Below are positions 16,121 to 24,057 of a stretch of DNA of 64,000 bases, in pieces. A program made the position numbers and the translations under genes. The stretch's first letter is position 1. Each line of letters opens with the position of its first letter. This DNA is from Pontibacter sp. E15-1 (lineage in GTDB: Bacteria > Bacteroidota > Bacteroidia > Cytophagales > Hymenobacteraceae): assembly GCF_022601975.1 (NCBI RefSeq), contig NZ_JAKVIR010000007.1, positions 107,954 through 171,953 on the forward strand, given 5' to 3'. A model generated the notes under the pieces. It saw only the letters and a list, made by a program, of their open reading frames with translations. It was not told where the DNA came from and ran no database searches.

Positions 16121-17857
16121 CTACAGGTTTTGCTTTCTGAGCTCGGAGACGGCATGGGTGGCGGCACGCGCCGTGAGCGCCATGTATAAAATAGACGGGC
16201 TCTGATTGCCAGTGCTCGTCATGCAGGCTCCGTCTGTCACGAACACGTTTTTGCAGTGGTGCAGCTGGTTCCATTCGTTCAGCAGCGAATTTGCAGGGTC
16301 TTTGCCCATCCGCACGCCGCCCATCTCGTGAATGTCCAGCCCGGGGGCCTGCTTGTTGTCGTAGGTATGGATGTCGGTGCAGCCAGCCTTTTCCAGCATC
16401 TCGCGGCTCTGTGTCAGAAAATCCTGCACCATCTTCTCGTCGTTGGCATCATACCCCACCGAGGTCACGAGCAACGGGATGCCCCACTGGTCTTTCTGGT
16501 CGGGGCTCAGGCGCACGTGGTTGCTTTCCTTCAGGATGGTTTCGCCCTGCATGTACATGTTCACACGCCACGTGCCCGGTTGGGTTAGCTGCTCTTTGTA
16601 GGCCGCCCCAATGGTTGGCCCTGTTGTTTCAGGGTTTGCGCGCGGCCGGTAAGCACTCAGAAAGGTGGTATAGCCGCCCACAAAGTCGGTGTCCTGCTCG
16701 TGCAGGTTGCGGAAGTTGGCCAGTATCGGCTCGGTGGGGTTGCGCACAAAATAGTACTTGTCCTCATACCCCTCCATGGCCGCGTTCGCGGAGCCCCTGT
16801 AGATATGAAAGCCCACATGCTTGCCCAGCAGGCCGCTGTCGTTGCCGAGCCCGTTGGGGAAGCGGTTGCTGGTGGAGTGAAGCAGGATCAGGTTGCTGTT
16901 CAGGGCCGAGGCGTTCACAAAAATGGTTTTCGCAAAGTACTCGGTGGCCTCGTTTGTATTGGTGTCAATCACGCGTACGCCGGTCGCCTTGCCTTTCGCT
17001 TCGTCATAGATAAGCGAGTGCACCACCGAAAAGGGCCGGATGGTGAGGTTGCCCGTTTTCGCGGCCCAGGGCAGGGTAGAGGACACGGAGCTGAAGTAGC
17101 CGCCATACGGGCAGCCTCGCATGCACAGGTTTCGGGAGAGGCACCTGCCCCGGCCCTGCTGCAAATGGATATCCTGAGGCTGCGACAGGTGCGCCCAGCG
17201 GCCCTGCACCAGGTAGCGGTTGCCGTAATGCTCCAGAAAGCGCTTTTGCAACGCCTGCTCCACACAGTTCAGGTCGAAGGGCGGCAGGAACTCCCCATCG
17301 GGCATGGCCTCGATGCCGTCGTTGTTGCCGCATACGCCTATAAATTTCTCCACGTGGGCGTACCAGGGGGCCACATCGGCATACCGGATGGGCCAGTCGA
17401 GGCCATACCCCAGGCGTACGGGGCCACTGAACTCGAAGTCGCTCCACCGCTGGCAGGCCCGCCCCCAGGTCAGCGACTTGCCGCCCACTTGGTAGCCCCT
17501 GATCCAGTCGAAAGGCTTTTCCTGCACGTAGGGGTGGTCTTTGTCCTGGATGAAGAAGTGTGCGGTGTCCTCGCCAAAGCCTGCCGCCTTGCTGATCAGC
17601 GGGTTTTCCTGCAGGAAATCGGCGGTCATCCGGCCACGGTGCTCCAGCTCCCACGGGGCCTTGTCGGCGGTGGGGTAATCTTTGAGGTGCTCTACATTGC
17701 GGCCGCGCTCCAGCACAAGCGTTCGCAGGCCCTGCTCGCAGAGCTCTTTGGCCGCCCAGCCCCCGCTTATTCCCGACCCGATCACGATGGCGTCGTAGGT
17801 ATGGCCAGCCCTGGCCGGGCCGTTTATGTTGAAGTTAGCCGTGTCTTTTTGCATCAT
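16121..17857 (-). CDS. GMC-type FAD-dependent oxidoreductase
   Basis: At 578 residues, this is the glucose-methanol-choline oxidoreductase fold. FAD-binding AIVIGSGISGGWAAKEL lies near residues 25-41, followed by the ribose-binding ERG and the signature YQVGGKSLTWG near 130. Near the C-terminus come HEMGGVRMG and VTDGACMTSTGNQSPSILYMA, which hold the catalytic His/Asn region. It resembles the large subunit of gluconate 2-dehydrogenase-like enzymes in Bacteroidota. Those usually sit beside a TAT-exported small subunit 3 gene. No such partner is present here, so electron transfer partners must be elsewhere or different. It is divergent from an RBBP9-like hydrolase. Confidence 0.92.
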   Translation of the reverse strand: MMQKDTANFNINGPARAGHTYDAIVIGSGISGGWAAKELCEQGLRTLVLERGRNVEHLKDYPTADKAPWELEHRGRMTADFLQENPLISKAAGFGEDTAHFFIQDKDHPYVQEKPFDWIRGYQVGGKSLTWGRACQRWSDFEFSGPVRLGYGLDWPIRYADVAPWYAHVEKFIGVCGNNDGIEAMPDGEFLPPFDLNCVEQALQKRFLEHYGNRYLVQGRWAHLSQPQDIHLQQGRGRCLSRNLCMRGCPYGGYFSSVSSTLPWAAKTGNLTIRPFSVVHSLIYDEAKGKATGVRVIDTNTNEATEYFAKTIFVNASALNSNLILLHSTSNRFPNGLGNDSGLLGKHVGFHIYRGSANAAMEGYEDKYYFVRNPTEPILANFRNLHEQDTDFVGGYTTFLSAYRPRANPETTGPTIGAAYKEQLTQPGTWRVNMYMQGETILKESNHVRLSPDQKDQWGIPLLVTSVGYDANDEKMVQDFLTQSREMLEKAGCTDIHTYDNKQAPGLDIHEMGGVRMGKDPANSLLNEWNQLHHCKNVFVTDGACMTSTGNQSPSILYMALTARAATHAVSELRKQNL

Positions 17858-18015
17858 CCCTCCTGATTTTCAATACACTTCGTATCCTTTCATCAAAGTA
17901 CATAAATTTTGAGAATATCCCTTCAAATCCTGGCCACTTTGCACGTGATGGGGTATGGCTTAGAGTCGGAGAGTACATTTTCTTAAAAAAGAGGAAGGCT
18001 TTGCCAGCCGAGAGC

Positions 18016-18023
18016 TATCTTTG
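18016..18023 (+). promoter_or_regulatory. -7 promoter box of the RBBP9-like gene
   Basis: TATCTTTG fits TAnnTTTG exactly and lies 34 bases before the ATG at 18058. No -33 TTTG at 19-base spacing is visible. Confidence 0.45.
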
Positions 18024-18057
18024 ATAACGGCTGACGCAGCCACAAACCCGAACTGCC

Positions 18058-18588
18058 ATGGAACCCACGATACTGATTATACCAGGCCTCGGAAGCTCCG
18101 GCCCGCAGCACTGGCAAACCCTTTGGGGGCAGCAGCACCCTGAATTCGTGCGGGTGGAACAGCTGGACTGGGAAACCCCTGCCTGTAACGACTGGGTTGC
18201 GACCCTGGACGAGGCCGTGCGCCAGCACCCTCCCGGGCAGGTGGTGCTGGTGGCCCACAGCCTGGCCTGCATCGCGGGGGCCTTTTGGGCAAGGCAGCAC
18301 AAGCGCCCCATTCGGGCGGCGTTGCTGGTGGCCCCCGCTGATACCGAGGCCGCGGGCTTCCCGGGCGGCACCAGCGGGTTTGCGCCGATCCCGATGGAAA
18401 AACTGCCGTTCAAAAGCCTGGTGGTGGCCAGCACCAACGACCCATACATCACGGACACCCGTGCCCGTGCGCTTGCCGCAGCCTGGGGAAGCGATTTTGT
18501 GTCTGTTGGGGAGGCGGGGCATATCAACAGCGATGCCGGTTTAGGAGGTTGGGCGCAGGGGTTGAGCTTTCTGGAAAGGATACGTTAA
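18058..18588 (+). CDS. RBBP9/YdeN-family serine hydrolase
   Basis: The 176-residue protein is a compact alpha/beta hydrolase. It begins ILIIPGLGSSGPQHWQTLW, the RBBP9 signature. The nucleophile elbow is AHSLAC (Ser near residue 69), the Asp lies in STNDPYIT near 127 and the His in GEAGHINSDAGLG near 158-165. Members are small cytosolic esterases; the natural substrate is unknown in bacteria. Start and length match the family (about 170-190). It is monocistronic with its own -7 box and is followed by a 600-base repeat-bearing intergenic region. Confidence 0.9.
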   Translation: MEPTILIIPGLGSSGPQHWQTLWGQQHPEFVRVEQLDWETPACNDWVATLDEAVRQHPPGQVVLVAHSLACIAGAFWARQHKRPIRAALLVAPADTEAAGFPGGTSGFAPIPMEKLPFKSLVVASTNDPYITDTRARALAAAWGSDFVSVGEAGHINSDAGLGGWAQGLSFLERIR

Positions 18589-18697
18589 CAGCGGCTTTCT
18601 ATAATATGCCGTTATTTTAACGTGAAGTCGGTAATATCGCGGTGGTATCTAGATTTGAAACTCCTTCTTTTCATAGCCTGCTTTGCGCTCCACGCCT

Positions 18698-18817
18698 AGG
18701 GTAGGGGCCCTATTTAAGCTGGGGCGCGTTTTTCCGCTCGGCGCTGTGTACATTTCCTGCCTAACGGCTGCCACTGACGTGGCACCGGAAATCTACAAAT
18801 AGAGGGCCCCTACCCCC
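18698..18817. repeat. Inverted pair of GGGGTAGGGGCCC repeats in a long intergenic region
   Basis: AGGGTAGGGGCCCTATTT (18698-18715) and AAATAGAGGGCCCCTACCCC (about 18798-18817) are imperfect inverses separated by about 80 bases, and both match 8980-8998. The rest of 18589-19197 holds no gene that I can see. The pair could fold into one long stem. Confidence 0.5.
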
Positions 18818-19197
18818 GGCGCCTCCCGGAAAAACTGGGAATCATTTTGCTTTGTTCTGACATTAGAATACCCTCAATGGCTATAAACTTCATTTTGAAG
18901 TTATTCAACCTAAAGTAATTCTCGAGTTCACTTTATTTTATGCCTTTAAAACCAATCTTTGCTGAAGTCTGGTTAGTGAGGCGACAGTATTACAGGTTTT
19001 GACTACGCTCACTTTTTAAGTTTATAGTAAGGCTATAGGCAGTTTTCTCGAGTTGATAGCACTTGCTATTTTTAGAAAATGCTGTTGCCGATGAGTTAGC
19101 AGGCAAGAGAGGATGCTCCAGCATCAACCAATCCCAGCCTTTATTCAATTGCATCTCGAAGGCACACCAAACGGTAGGTTGGTTCACAATTATCCTG

Positions 19198-19272
19198 TGT
19201 CCGCTTCACCCTTCAATTTGTCCGCTTCGGGCATATACCTCCTCAAAAAAAGCCATCTCTTGCCAACCTTTG
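19198..19272 (+). promoter_or_regulatory. Candidate LytTR operator and promoter of the DUF4270 gene
   Basis: TGTCCGCTTC occurs at 19198-19207 and again at 19219-19228, a 21-base period. A -7-like box AACCTTTG (19265-19272) follows. The same direct repeat, the same 21-base period and a -7-like box at the same distance occur at 23939-24013, before the outer-membrane protein gene. LytTR regulators are known to bind paired 9-10-bp direct repeats at about two helical turns, and a LytTR regulator is encoded in this locus. Confidence 0.6.
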
Positions 19273-19363
19273 CTACCGGCAGTATGTAAGGCGGCACTTG
19301 TTCCTGGCTCTTTCCAATACTTATTCGCTTCAGCAGCTGCTTTTCATACATCAAAAGCGAACA

Positions 19364-20746
19364 ATGAAAAGAACCTATGCTATAGCTTTAAACAGGCCAA
19401 GTCGGCTCTGGCTGTTACTGACAGGGCTCACGCTGGTCCTCGCCTCCTGCGACGACCCCGGCGACGTTGGCCTGGAAGTGCTGGACGAGGACATTTCGGC
19501 CTACTATACCGATACCGTGACGGTGGACGTGTCCACGGTGCTGCTCGATTCGGTGGTGACGTCGGGCACTGGTGCGCTGCTGGTGGGGCAGTATACCGAT
19601 GCCATTGTGGGTATAACCGCCGCAAGCGCCTATGTTCAGGTAGGGCTTGGCGAGAGCTGGACTTTGCCCCAGGACGCCCTTTTCGATTCACTCCGTTTGG
19701 TTCTGCCTTATTCCGGGTACAGCTATGGGGATACCACGCAGGCCCTGCATCTGGAGGTATACAGCCTGAGCGAAAACATCAGCCCGGTGGACCTGCCCCC
19801 CTATGTTGGTTCCGAGGAAGCACTCTCTTACTTTTATACCGGCACGGGGCTGTACAATACAAGCCGCACTGCCACGAAGACCGCTCCCCTCAGCACCTAT
19901 ACCTTCCGGCCGAGGCCTACCAGCAACGACAGTGTGTTTGTGCCGCTGCCCGAGGCTATGGGGCAGGAATGGCTGCGGCTGAAAGCGGAAAGCGATACGA
20001 AACTCGCCAGTTCCAACGAGTTTCTGGACTACTTCAAAGGAATCAGGCTGAACACGACGGATGCTCCCGGGGCGGTGGTCGGGTTTACTGCGGCAGGAAG
20101 CGTGCTGCGCCTTTACTATTCCACTGCCTCCGGTGAAACGGCGCAGCATCTCTACCACGACTTCCCGGTTACCACGGGTTCCACACAATACAACCAACTC
20201 GGCACCGGCTTCGGCTCGTCTGCGTTTAGCGGCCTTGTGCGCGGCGGCTTACCCGTGGCCAGCACCGAAACTGCCGACATGGGCTTGGCGCAGGCAGGCG
20301 CAGGCATCATGATAAAAATCGACTTTCCGCACCTGTCCGGTATGAAAGGCATCTTGAATCCCGCGCTACTCAATGCCGCCGTACTGGAGCTATACCCTAT
20401 ACCGGGAACCACGCAGTACCCATACCCCCTGCCAGCCTCGGTGGCGCTGTACGAAACCGACCAGAGCAATGTGCCCCTGAACCAACTGTTGATGGGAGTG
20501 TCGGGGGAGGAGTACCAGCAAGCCGCGCTAACGTCGGACAACGCGTATGGCCTGGACGCAAAGTACCAGTTTTACATCACAGAATACCTCATCAGCAGGC
20601 TGAGCGGGGGCAACAGCAACCAGGCCCTCCTGTTGGCCGCCCTCCCGAGCGCCTATATCCAGACCGTCAACCGGCTGGTGGTAGGCGGAACGAACCACCC
20701 GACACAACGGGCAAAGCTGAAGCTATACTTTACCAAAATCCAATAA
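19364..20746 (+). CDS. DUF4270-family lipoprotein
   Basis: The start is set at 19364 (MKRTYAIALNRPSRLWLLLT). The signal ends in a lipobox, LASC, with Cys at about residue 29, followed by DDPGDVGLEVL, the typical opening of DUF4270 proteins. The mature about 430 residues are beta-rich with a SxR-type insertion pattern and no catalytic motif. Cys-Asp-Asp after the lipobox fits an outer-membrane-anchored lipoprotein, possibly surface exposed. It is followed 22 bases later by a kelch lipoprotein gene; the pair ends at a hairpin terminator. A candidate LytTR operator lies 135 bases upstream, suggesting control by the regulator at 23104. Confidence 0.85.
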   Translation: MKRTYAIALNRPSRLWLLLTGLTLVLASCDDPGDVGLEVLDEDISAYYTDTVTVDVSTVLLDSVVTSGTGALLVGQYTDAIVGITAASAYVQVGLGESWTLPQDALFDSLRLVLPYSGYSYGDTTQALHLEVYSLSENISPVDLPPYVGSEEALSYFYTGTGLYNTSRTATKTAPLSTYTFRPRPTSNDSVFVPLPEAMGQEWLRLKAESDTKLASSNEFLDYFKGIRLNTTDAPGAVVGFTAAGSVLRLYYSTASGETAQHLYHDFPVTTGSTQYNQLGTGFGSSAFSGLVRGGLPVASTETADMGLAQAGAGIMIKIDFPHLSGMKGILNPALLNAAVLELYPIPGTTQYPYPLPASVALYETDQSNVPLNQLLMGVSGEEYQQAALTSDNAYGLDAKYQFYITEYLISRLSGGNSNQALLLAALPSAYIQTVNRLVVGGTNHPTQRAKLKLYFTKIQ

Positions 20747-20768
20747 TACCTAAACAGAACATAACACA

Positions 20769-21776
20769 ATGAAGAACGCATCCAACACCCTTGGTTTCCT
20801 GCTGAATTTACTGTTACTGGTGGTGGCAGCCACGGCCCTAAACTCCTGCGACGGCACAACCGAGGCAGACGAAATCCTGGGAAACTGGGAGAAACAATCA
20901 GATTTTGCGGGTGTGGCCCGCAGCAGCGCCGTGTCGTTCACCATCGGCGACAACGCCTACGTGGGCACCGGCTACGACGGCAAAAGCCGCCTGAAAGACT
21001 TCTGGCAGTATGATGCCGCCAAAGGAGCCTGGATCCGGAAGGCCGAGTTTCCGGGCGCGGCACGCAGCGCGGCGGTCAGCTTTTCGGCGAACGGCAAAGG
21101 CTACGTGGGCACCGGGTATGACGGGGTGAACTACCTGCGCGATTTCTGGGAGTATGACCCGGAGGCCAACACCTGGACCCAGATCGCGGATTTCCCGGCC
21201 TCTGCCCGCTACGGTGCGCTGGCCCTCTCGCTCAACGACAAAGGCTATGTGGGCGCTGGGTATGACGGCAATTACCAGAAAGACTTCTGGCAATATGACC
21301 CCGCCTCCGGGGTATGGACGGAAAAGGTTGGCCTGGGTGGCGCCAAGCGCGTGAACGCCTTCGCCTTCGCCCTGAACGGCAAGGGCTATGTGGGTGGTGG
21401 CCTGAACAACGGCCTGTACGAGTCTGATTTCCTGGAGTACGACCCGGAGTTGGATACTTGGAAGCGTCTGAAAAGCCTCACCGACGATGACCGCGAGGAC
21501 GAGGACTACCCAAGCTCCCGCACAACCGCCATATCCTTCATCCTGAACGGCAGAGCCTATTTAGTGGGCGGCAGCAACGGTGCGGCGCTGTCGGAGGTAT
21601 GGGAGTATGATGCCGCCAGCGACGTATGGACAGCGAAAAGCCTGTTTGAGGGAAGTGCCAGGGAAGGGGCCGTGGGCTTCGCGATCGGCAACTACGGCTA
21701 CATGGCCACCGGCAACAACGGCACCTACCGCTTCGACGACCTCTGGCAGTTCGACCCGACAACGTATGATGAGTAA
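20769..21776 (+). CDS. Kelch-repeat lipoprotein
   Basis: The signal peptide ends in the lipobox LNSC (Cys about residue 27) of this 335-residue protein. Six to seven kelch blades follow; each has a G-Y-V-G-T/A-G-Y-D-G turn and a W-x-Y-D-P/A-x-x-x-x-W strand (for example near residues 61-90, 112-140, 160-188 and 207-235). A closed beta-propeller is expected. Kelch lipoproteins commonly pair with DUF4270 proteins in Bacteroidota, and here they are 22 bases apart, so they are probably co-transcribed and act together at the cell surface. The ligand is unknown. A terminator follows at 21828. Confidence 0.88.
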   Translation: MKNASNTLGFLLNLLLLVVAATALNSCDGTTEADEILGNWEKQSDFAGVARSSAVSFTIGDNAYVGTGYDGKSRLKDFWQYDAAKGAWIRKAEFPGAARSAAVSFSANGKGYVGTGYDGVNYLRDFWEYDPEANTWTQIADFPASARYGALALSLNDKGYVGAGYDGNYQKDFWQYDPASGVWTEKVGLGGAKRVNAFAFALNGKGYVGGGLNNGLYESDFLEYDPELDTWKRLKSLTDDDREDEDYPSSRTTAISFILNGRAYLVGGSNGAALSEVWEYDAASDVWTAKSLFEGSAREGAVGFAIGNYGYMATGNNGTYRFDDLWQFDPTTYDE

Positions 21777-21827
21777 CCGCGCAAGGGGTATAAAACAGCT
21801 GTTTCCCTAAGCTGCATCACCTGCCCG

Positions 21828-21854
21828 AAAAGCCTGACCACGTGTTAGGCTTTT
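21828..21854 (+). terminator. Hairpin terminator after the kelch gene
   Basis: AAAAGCCT (21828-21835) pairs with AGGCTTTT (21847-21854), giving an 8-bp stem ending in T residues. It separates the lipoprotein pair from the kinase/regulator pair. A TATCTTTA at 21860-21867 just after it could be a -7 box for the kinase. Confidence 0.65.
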
Positions 21855-22024
21855 CTTCATATCTTTAGGCAAGCAAGACACGCGGATTTATACCTCTTCT
21901 GAAAGGGAGAGATGATACTGAAATTTGCAGCCCTGCTCGCGCTGATGTCCTTTTTCGAGGTATAAAAGTACTGACTTGAAGGGTATAAGCGCGACACGCA
22001 GCGGCTGACAGGAAAGCGGAAAAC

Positions 22025-23107
22025 ATGGTGCAAAAGTCAAACAACTACATAAAAGAGCTGCTGCTGGTGGCCTTGATCACGTCCGTTTTCTTCGGCGTTT
22101 TCAGCGCGTTGCCCATGTTGCTGTCTTCCTCCAACCCTTTTATGCCCCAGCCGCCGGGGCCGGGTGAAGCCATGCGGGCTATGCGGCCCCGGCCGCAAAC
22201 AGACCCTATTATCCGTATCCTCGTTTCCGTGGTCCTGATGCTGAGTTTGTGGGTGATGAACATTTTCCTGTACGCCAGATTCACCGCCATGAAAGGCATC
22301 GAGAAAAAAAAGAACGTGCTGCGGTATGTGGCCAGTTACGTCCTGATGTTCGTGGTGGTGTACCTTTATTATCTGGTGCTCAGGCAGATGTCCCTGAATC
22401 CGCAGTATGGCAGGGCCCTGTTCTTTCCGGTGGTCGCGGGGGTCACAAACAACACTATTGTCGTGGTTTTGCTGGAGCTGGTGGTGCTGCAACGCGTTAA
22501 AGCGCAGGTGGTGCTGGAGAACGCGCAGCTGAAGATGAACAGCATCCAGGCGCAGCACCAGCACCTGAAGCACCAGCTGCAGCCGCACTTCCTGTTCAAC
22601 TCCCTCAATACCCTGAAAACGCTGATTAAACGGAGGCCGCTGGAGGCCGAGGATTACCTGGTGCGCCTGTCGGAGTTTCTACGGGCCTCGCTCACCTCGG
22701 ATGGCAAAGACACGGTGCTGCTTCGGGACGAAATGAAGCTGTGTACAGACTATCTGGAGATGCAGAAAGTGCGCTTCAAAGACGCTTTCCGGTATGAGGT
22801 CGTGCTTCCGGAACCGCTGATGGAGGCCGCCTTTCTGCCGGTTTTCTCGTTGCAGCTGCTGGCCGAGAACGCCATCAAGCACAATGGCTTTACCAGCGAG
22901 GATCCGCTTCAGATACACATTGGCTATCAGGAGGATGGCTATCTGGTGGTGCGAAACAATAAAATGGCCATCAGCGTGCGGGAGCCGTCGTCCGGCATTG
23001 GCCTGAAAAACCTGAGAGAGCGTTACCATGCCCTCACGGAGAAAGCCATTGTAATTGATGATGACCTGGATTATTTTACCGTTAAACTGCCCATCCTAAG
23101 CAAGTGA
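22025..23107 (+). CDS. LytS-type sensor histidine kinase
   Basis: This 360-residue membrane kinase has four hydrophobic segments near residues 10-32, 62-84, 101-119 and 132-155. Between the first two lies a Pro/Met-rich extracytoplasmic loop with PQPPGPGEAM and RAMRPRP (about 41-57). A helix linker leads to the His_kinase domain, with QLQPHFLFNSLNTL placing the phospho-acceptor at His188, and then a HATPase region with LLAENAIKHNGF near 285 and a G-box SSGIGLKNLRERY near 323. It phosphorylates the LytTR regulator whose GTG start overlaps its stop by four bases. The odd loop might bind a metal or a peptide; that is inference. Confidence 0.93.
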   Translation: MVQKSNNYIKELLLVALITSVFFGVFSALPMLLSSSNPFMPQPPGPGEAMRAMRPRPQTDPIIRILVSVVLMLSLWVMNIFLYARFTAMKGIEKKKNVLRYVASYVLMFVVVYLYYLVLRQMSLNPQYGRALFFPVVAGVTNNTIVVVLLELVVLQRVKAQVVLENAQLKMNSIQAQHQHLKHQLQPHFLFNSLNTLKTLIKRRPLEAEDYLVRLSEFLRASLTSDGKDTVLLRDEMKLCTDYLEMQKVRFKDAFRYEVVLPEPLMEAAFLPVFSLQLLAENAIKHNGFTSEDPLQIHIGYQEDGYLVVRNNKMAISVREPSSGIGLKNLRERYHALTEKAIVIDDDLDYFTVKLPILSK

Positions 23108-23865
23108 GAATAGTAATTATAGAAGACGAACCACTGATGGCAGAAGACCTGGCGGAAACGCTGCAACAGGTGGATGCCGCTGTCGAGATAGAAGCCGTTT
23201 TGCCTTCGGTAAAAAAAGCGGTGGCCTACTTTCAGGAGCACGACCCCCCGGACCTGATTTTCTCGGACATACAGCTGGGCGATGGCCTGAGTTTCGAGAT
23301 TTTCAAGGCAGTGCAGCTAGCGACGCCGGTGGTGTTCTGCACCGCCTACGACGCCTATGCACTGGATGCCTTCAGAGCCAACGGCATCGACTACATCCTG
23401 AAGCCTTTCTCGTCTGCCTCCATCAGCGCCACGCTGCAAAAGTACAAGAGCCTGCAGCAGAACCTCTCCAAGCCTGATGCTTCCCTCCAGAACATCCTGC
23501 AACTGTTCGAGCACAAACTCACGCAGAAGCGCAGTTCCCTGCTGGTATACCAACGCGACAAAATTATGCCGCTTCCGGTGGCTGACATTGCGCTCAGTTA
23601 CGTGGAAAACCAGCTGACGCGCGTGGTATGCTTTGATGGCAAGAGCTATGGGGTAAACAATACCCTGGACGAGTTGGAAACCATGCTGGCGCCCCAGTTT
23701 TTCCGAGCCAACCGGCAGTATCTGGTGAGCCATAGGGCCGTGAAAGAAGCGTCTCATTATTTTGGGCGCAAGCTGCACGTGGCCCTCACCATTACCTTCC
23801 CTGACGATGTGATTGTGAGCAAGGCCAAAAGCGCGAAATTCCTGGAGTGGCTGGCTAGTCAGTAA
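23104..23865 (+). CDS. LytTR-family response regulator
   Basis: This 253-residue regulator begins at GTG 23104, overlapping the kinase stop (GTGA). The receiver domain (1-120) has the acidic pair near residues 8-9 (IEDEP), phospho-acceptor Asp55 in FSDIQLGDG, and the conserved Lys in LKPFS near 100. The LytTR DNA-binding domain (about 148-250) includes KIMPLPVADIALSYVENQ and FFRANRQYLVSHRAVKE. LytTR proteins bind direct repeats about 21 bases apart. Two such repeat pairs lie in this locus at 19198 and 23939, the second immediately downstream, so these are the likely targets. Confidence 0.95.
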   Translation: MRIVIIEDEPLMAEDLAETLQQVDAAVEIEAVLPSVKKAVAYFQEHDPPDLIFSDIQLGDGLSFEIFKAVQLATPVVFCTAYDAYALDAFRANGIDYILKPFSSASISATLQKYKSLQQNLSKPDASLQNILQLFEHKLTQKRSSLLVYQRDKIMPLPVADIALSYVENQLTRVVCFDGKSYGVNNTLDELETMLAPQFFRANRQYLVSHRAVKEASHYFGRKLHVALTITFPDDVIVSKAKSAKFLEWLASQ

Positions 23866-23938
23866 GGCGGTTTGCGCCAGGGCGGGTATGGTATAAACTG
23901 CTTTCTGTGTGATGCTTAGCATGCGATAGGGACTTTCC

Positions 23939-24013
23939 TGTCCGCTTCAAGTGCCACTTTGTCCGCTTCGCTTTCCTTTCGCTGGTAACACTTCCCAAAA
24001 GCAGGCACCTTTA
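23939..24013 (+). promoter_or_regulatory. Candidate LytTR operator and promoter of the outer-membrane barrel gene
   Basis: TGTCCGCTTC at 23939-23948 and 23960-23969 repeats with the 21-base period seen at 19198. A degenerate -7 box CACCTTTA (24006-24013) lies at the same offset from the repeats as AACCTTTG at the other site. Outside these elements the two upstream regions show little similarity, which argues for function rather than recent duplication. Confidence 0.6.
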
Positions 24014-24057
24014 CACCACAAGCTGCGACACATGCAGCTGCTGTAGTGAAAGATGCC

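Noticed and set aside
19063-20136. 357-codon plus-strand frame overlapping the DUF4270 gene
   Set aside because: It lies in another frame of a clear lipoprotein gene, is full of Gly/Arg/Ala low-complexity sequence and has no family features.
21912-21965. 17-codon frame starting MILKFAALLALMSFFE
   Set aside because: It looks like a truncated signal peptide, but it is too short and ends at once; kept only as a possible relic.
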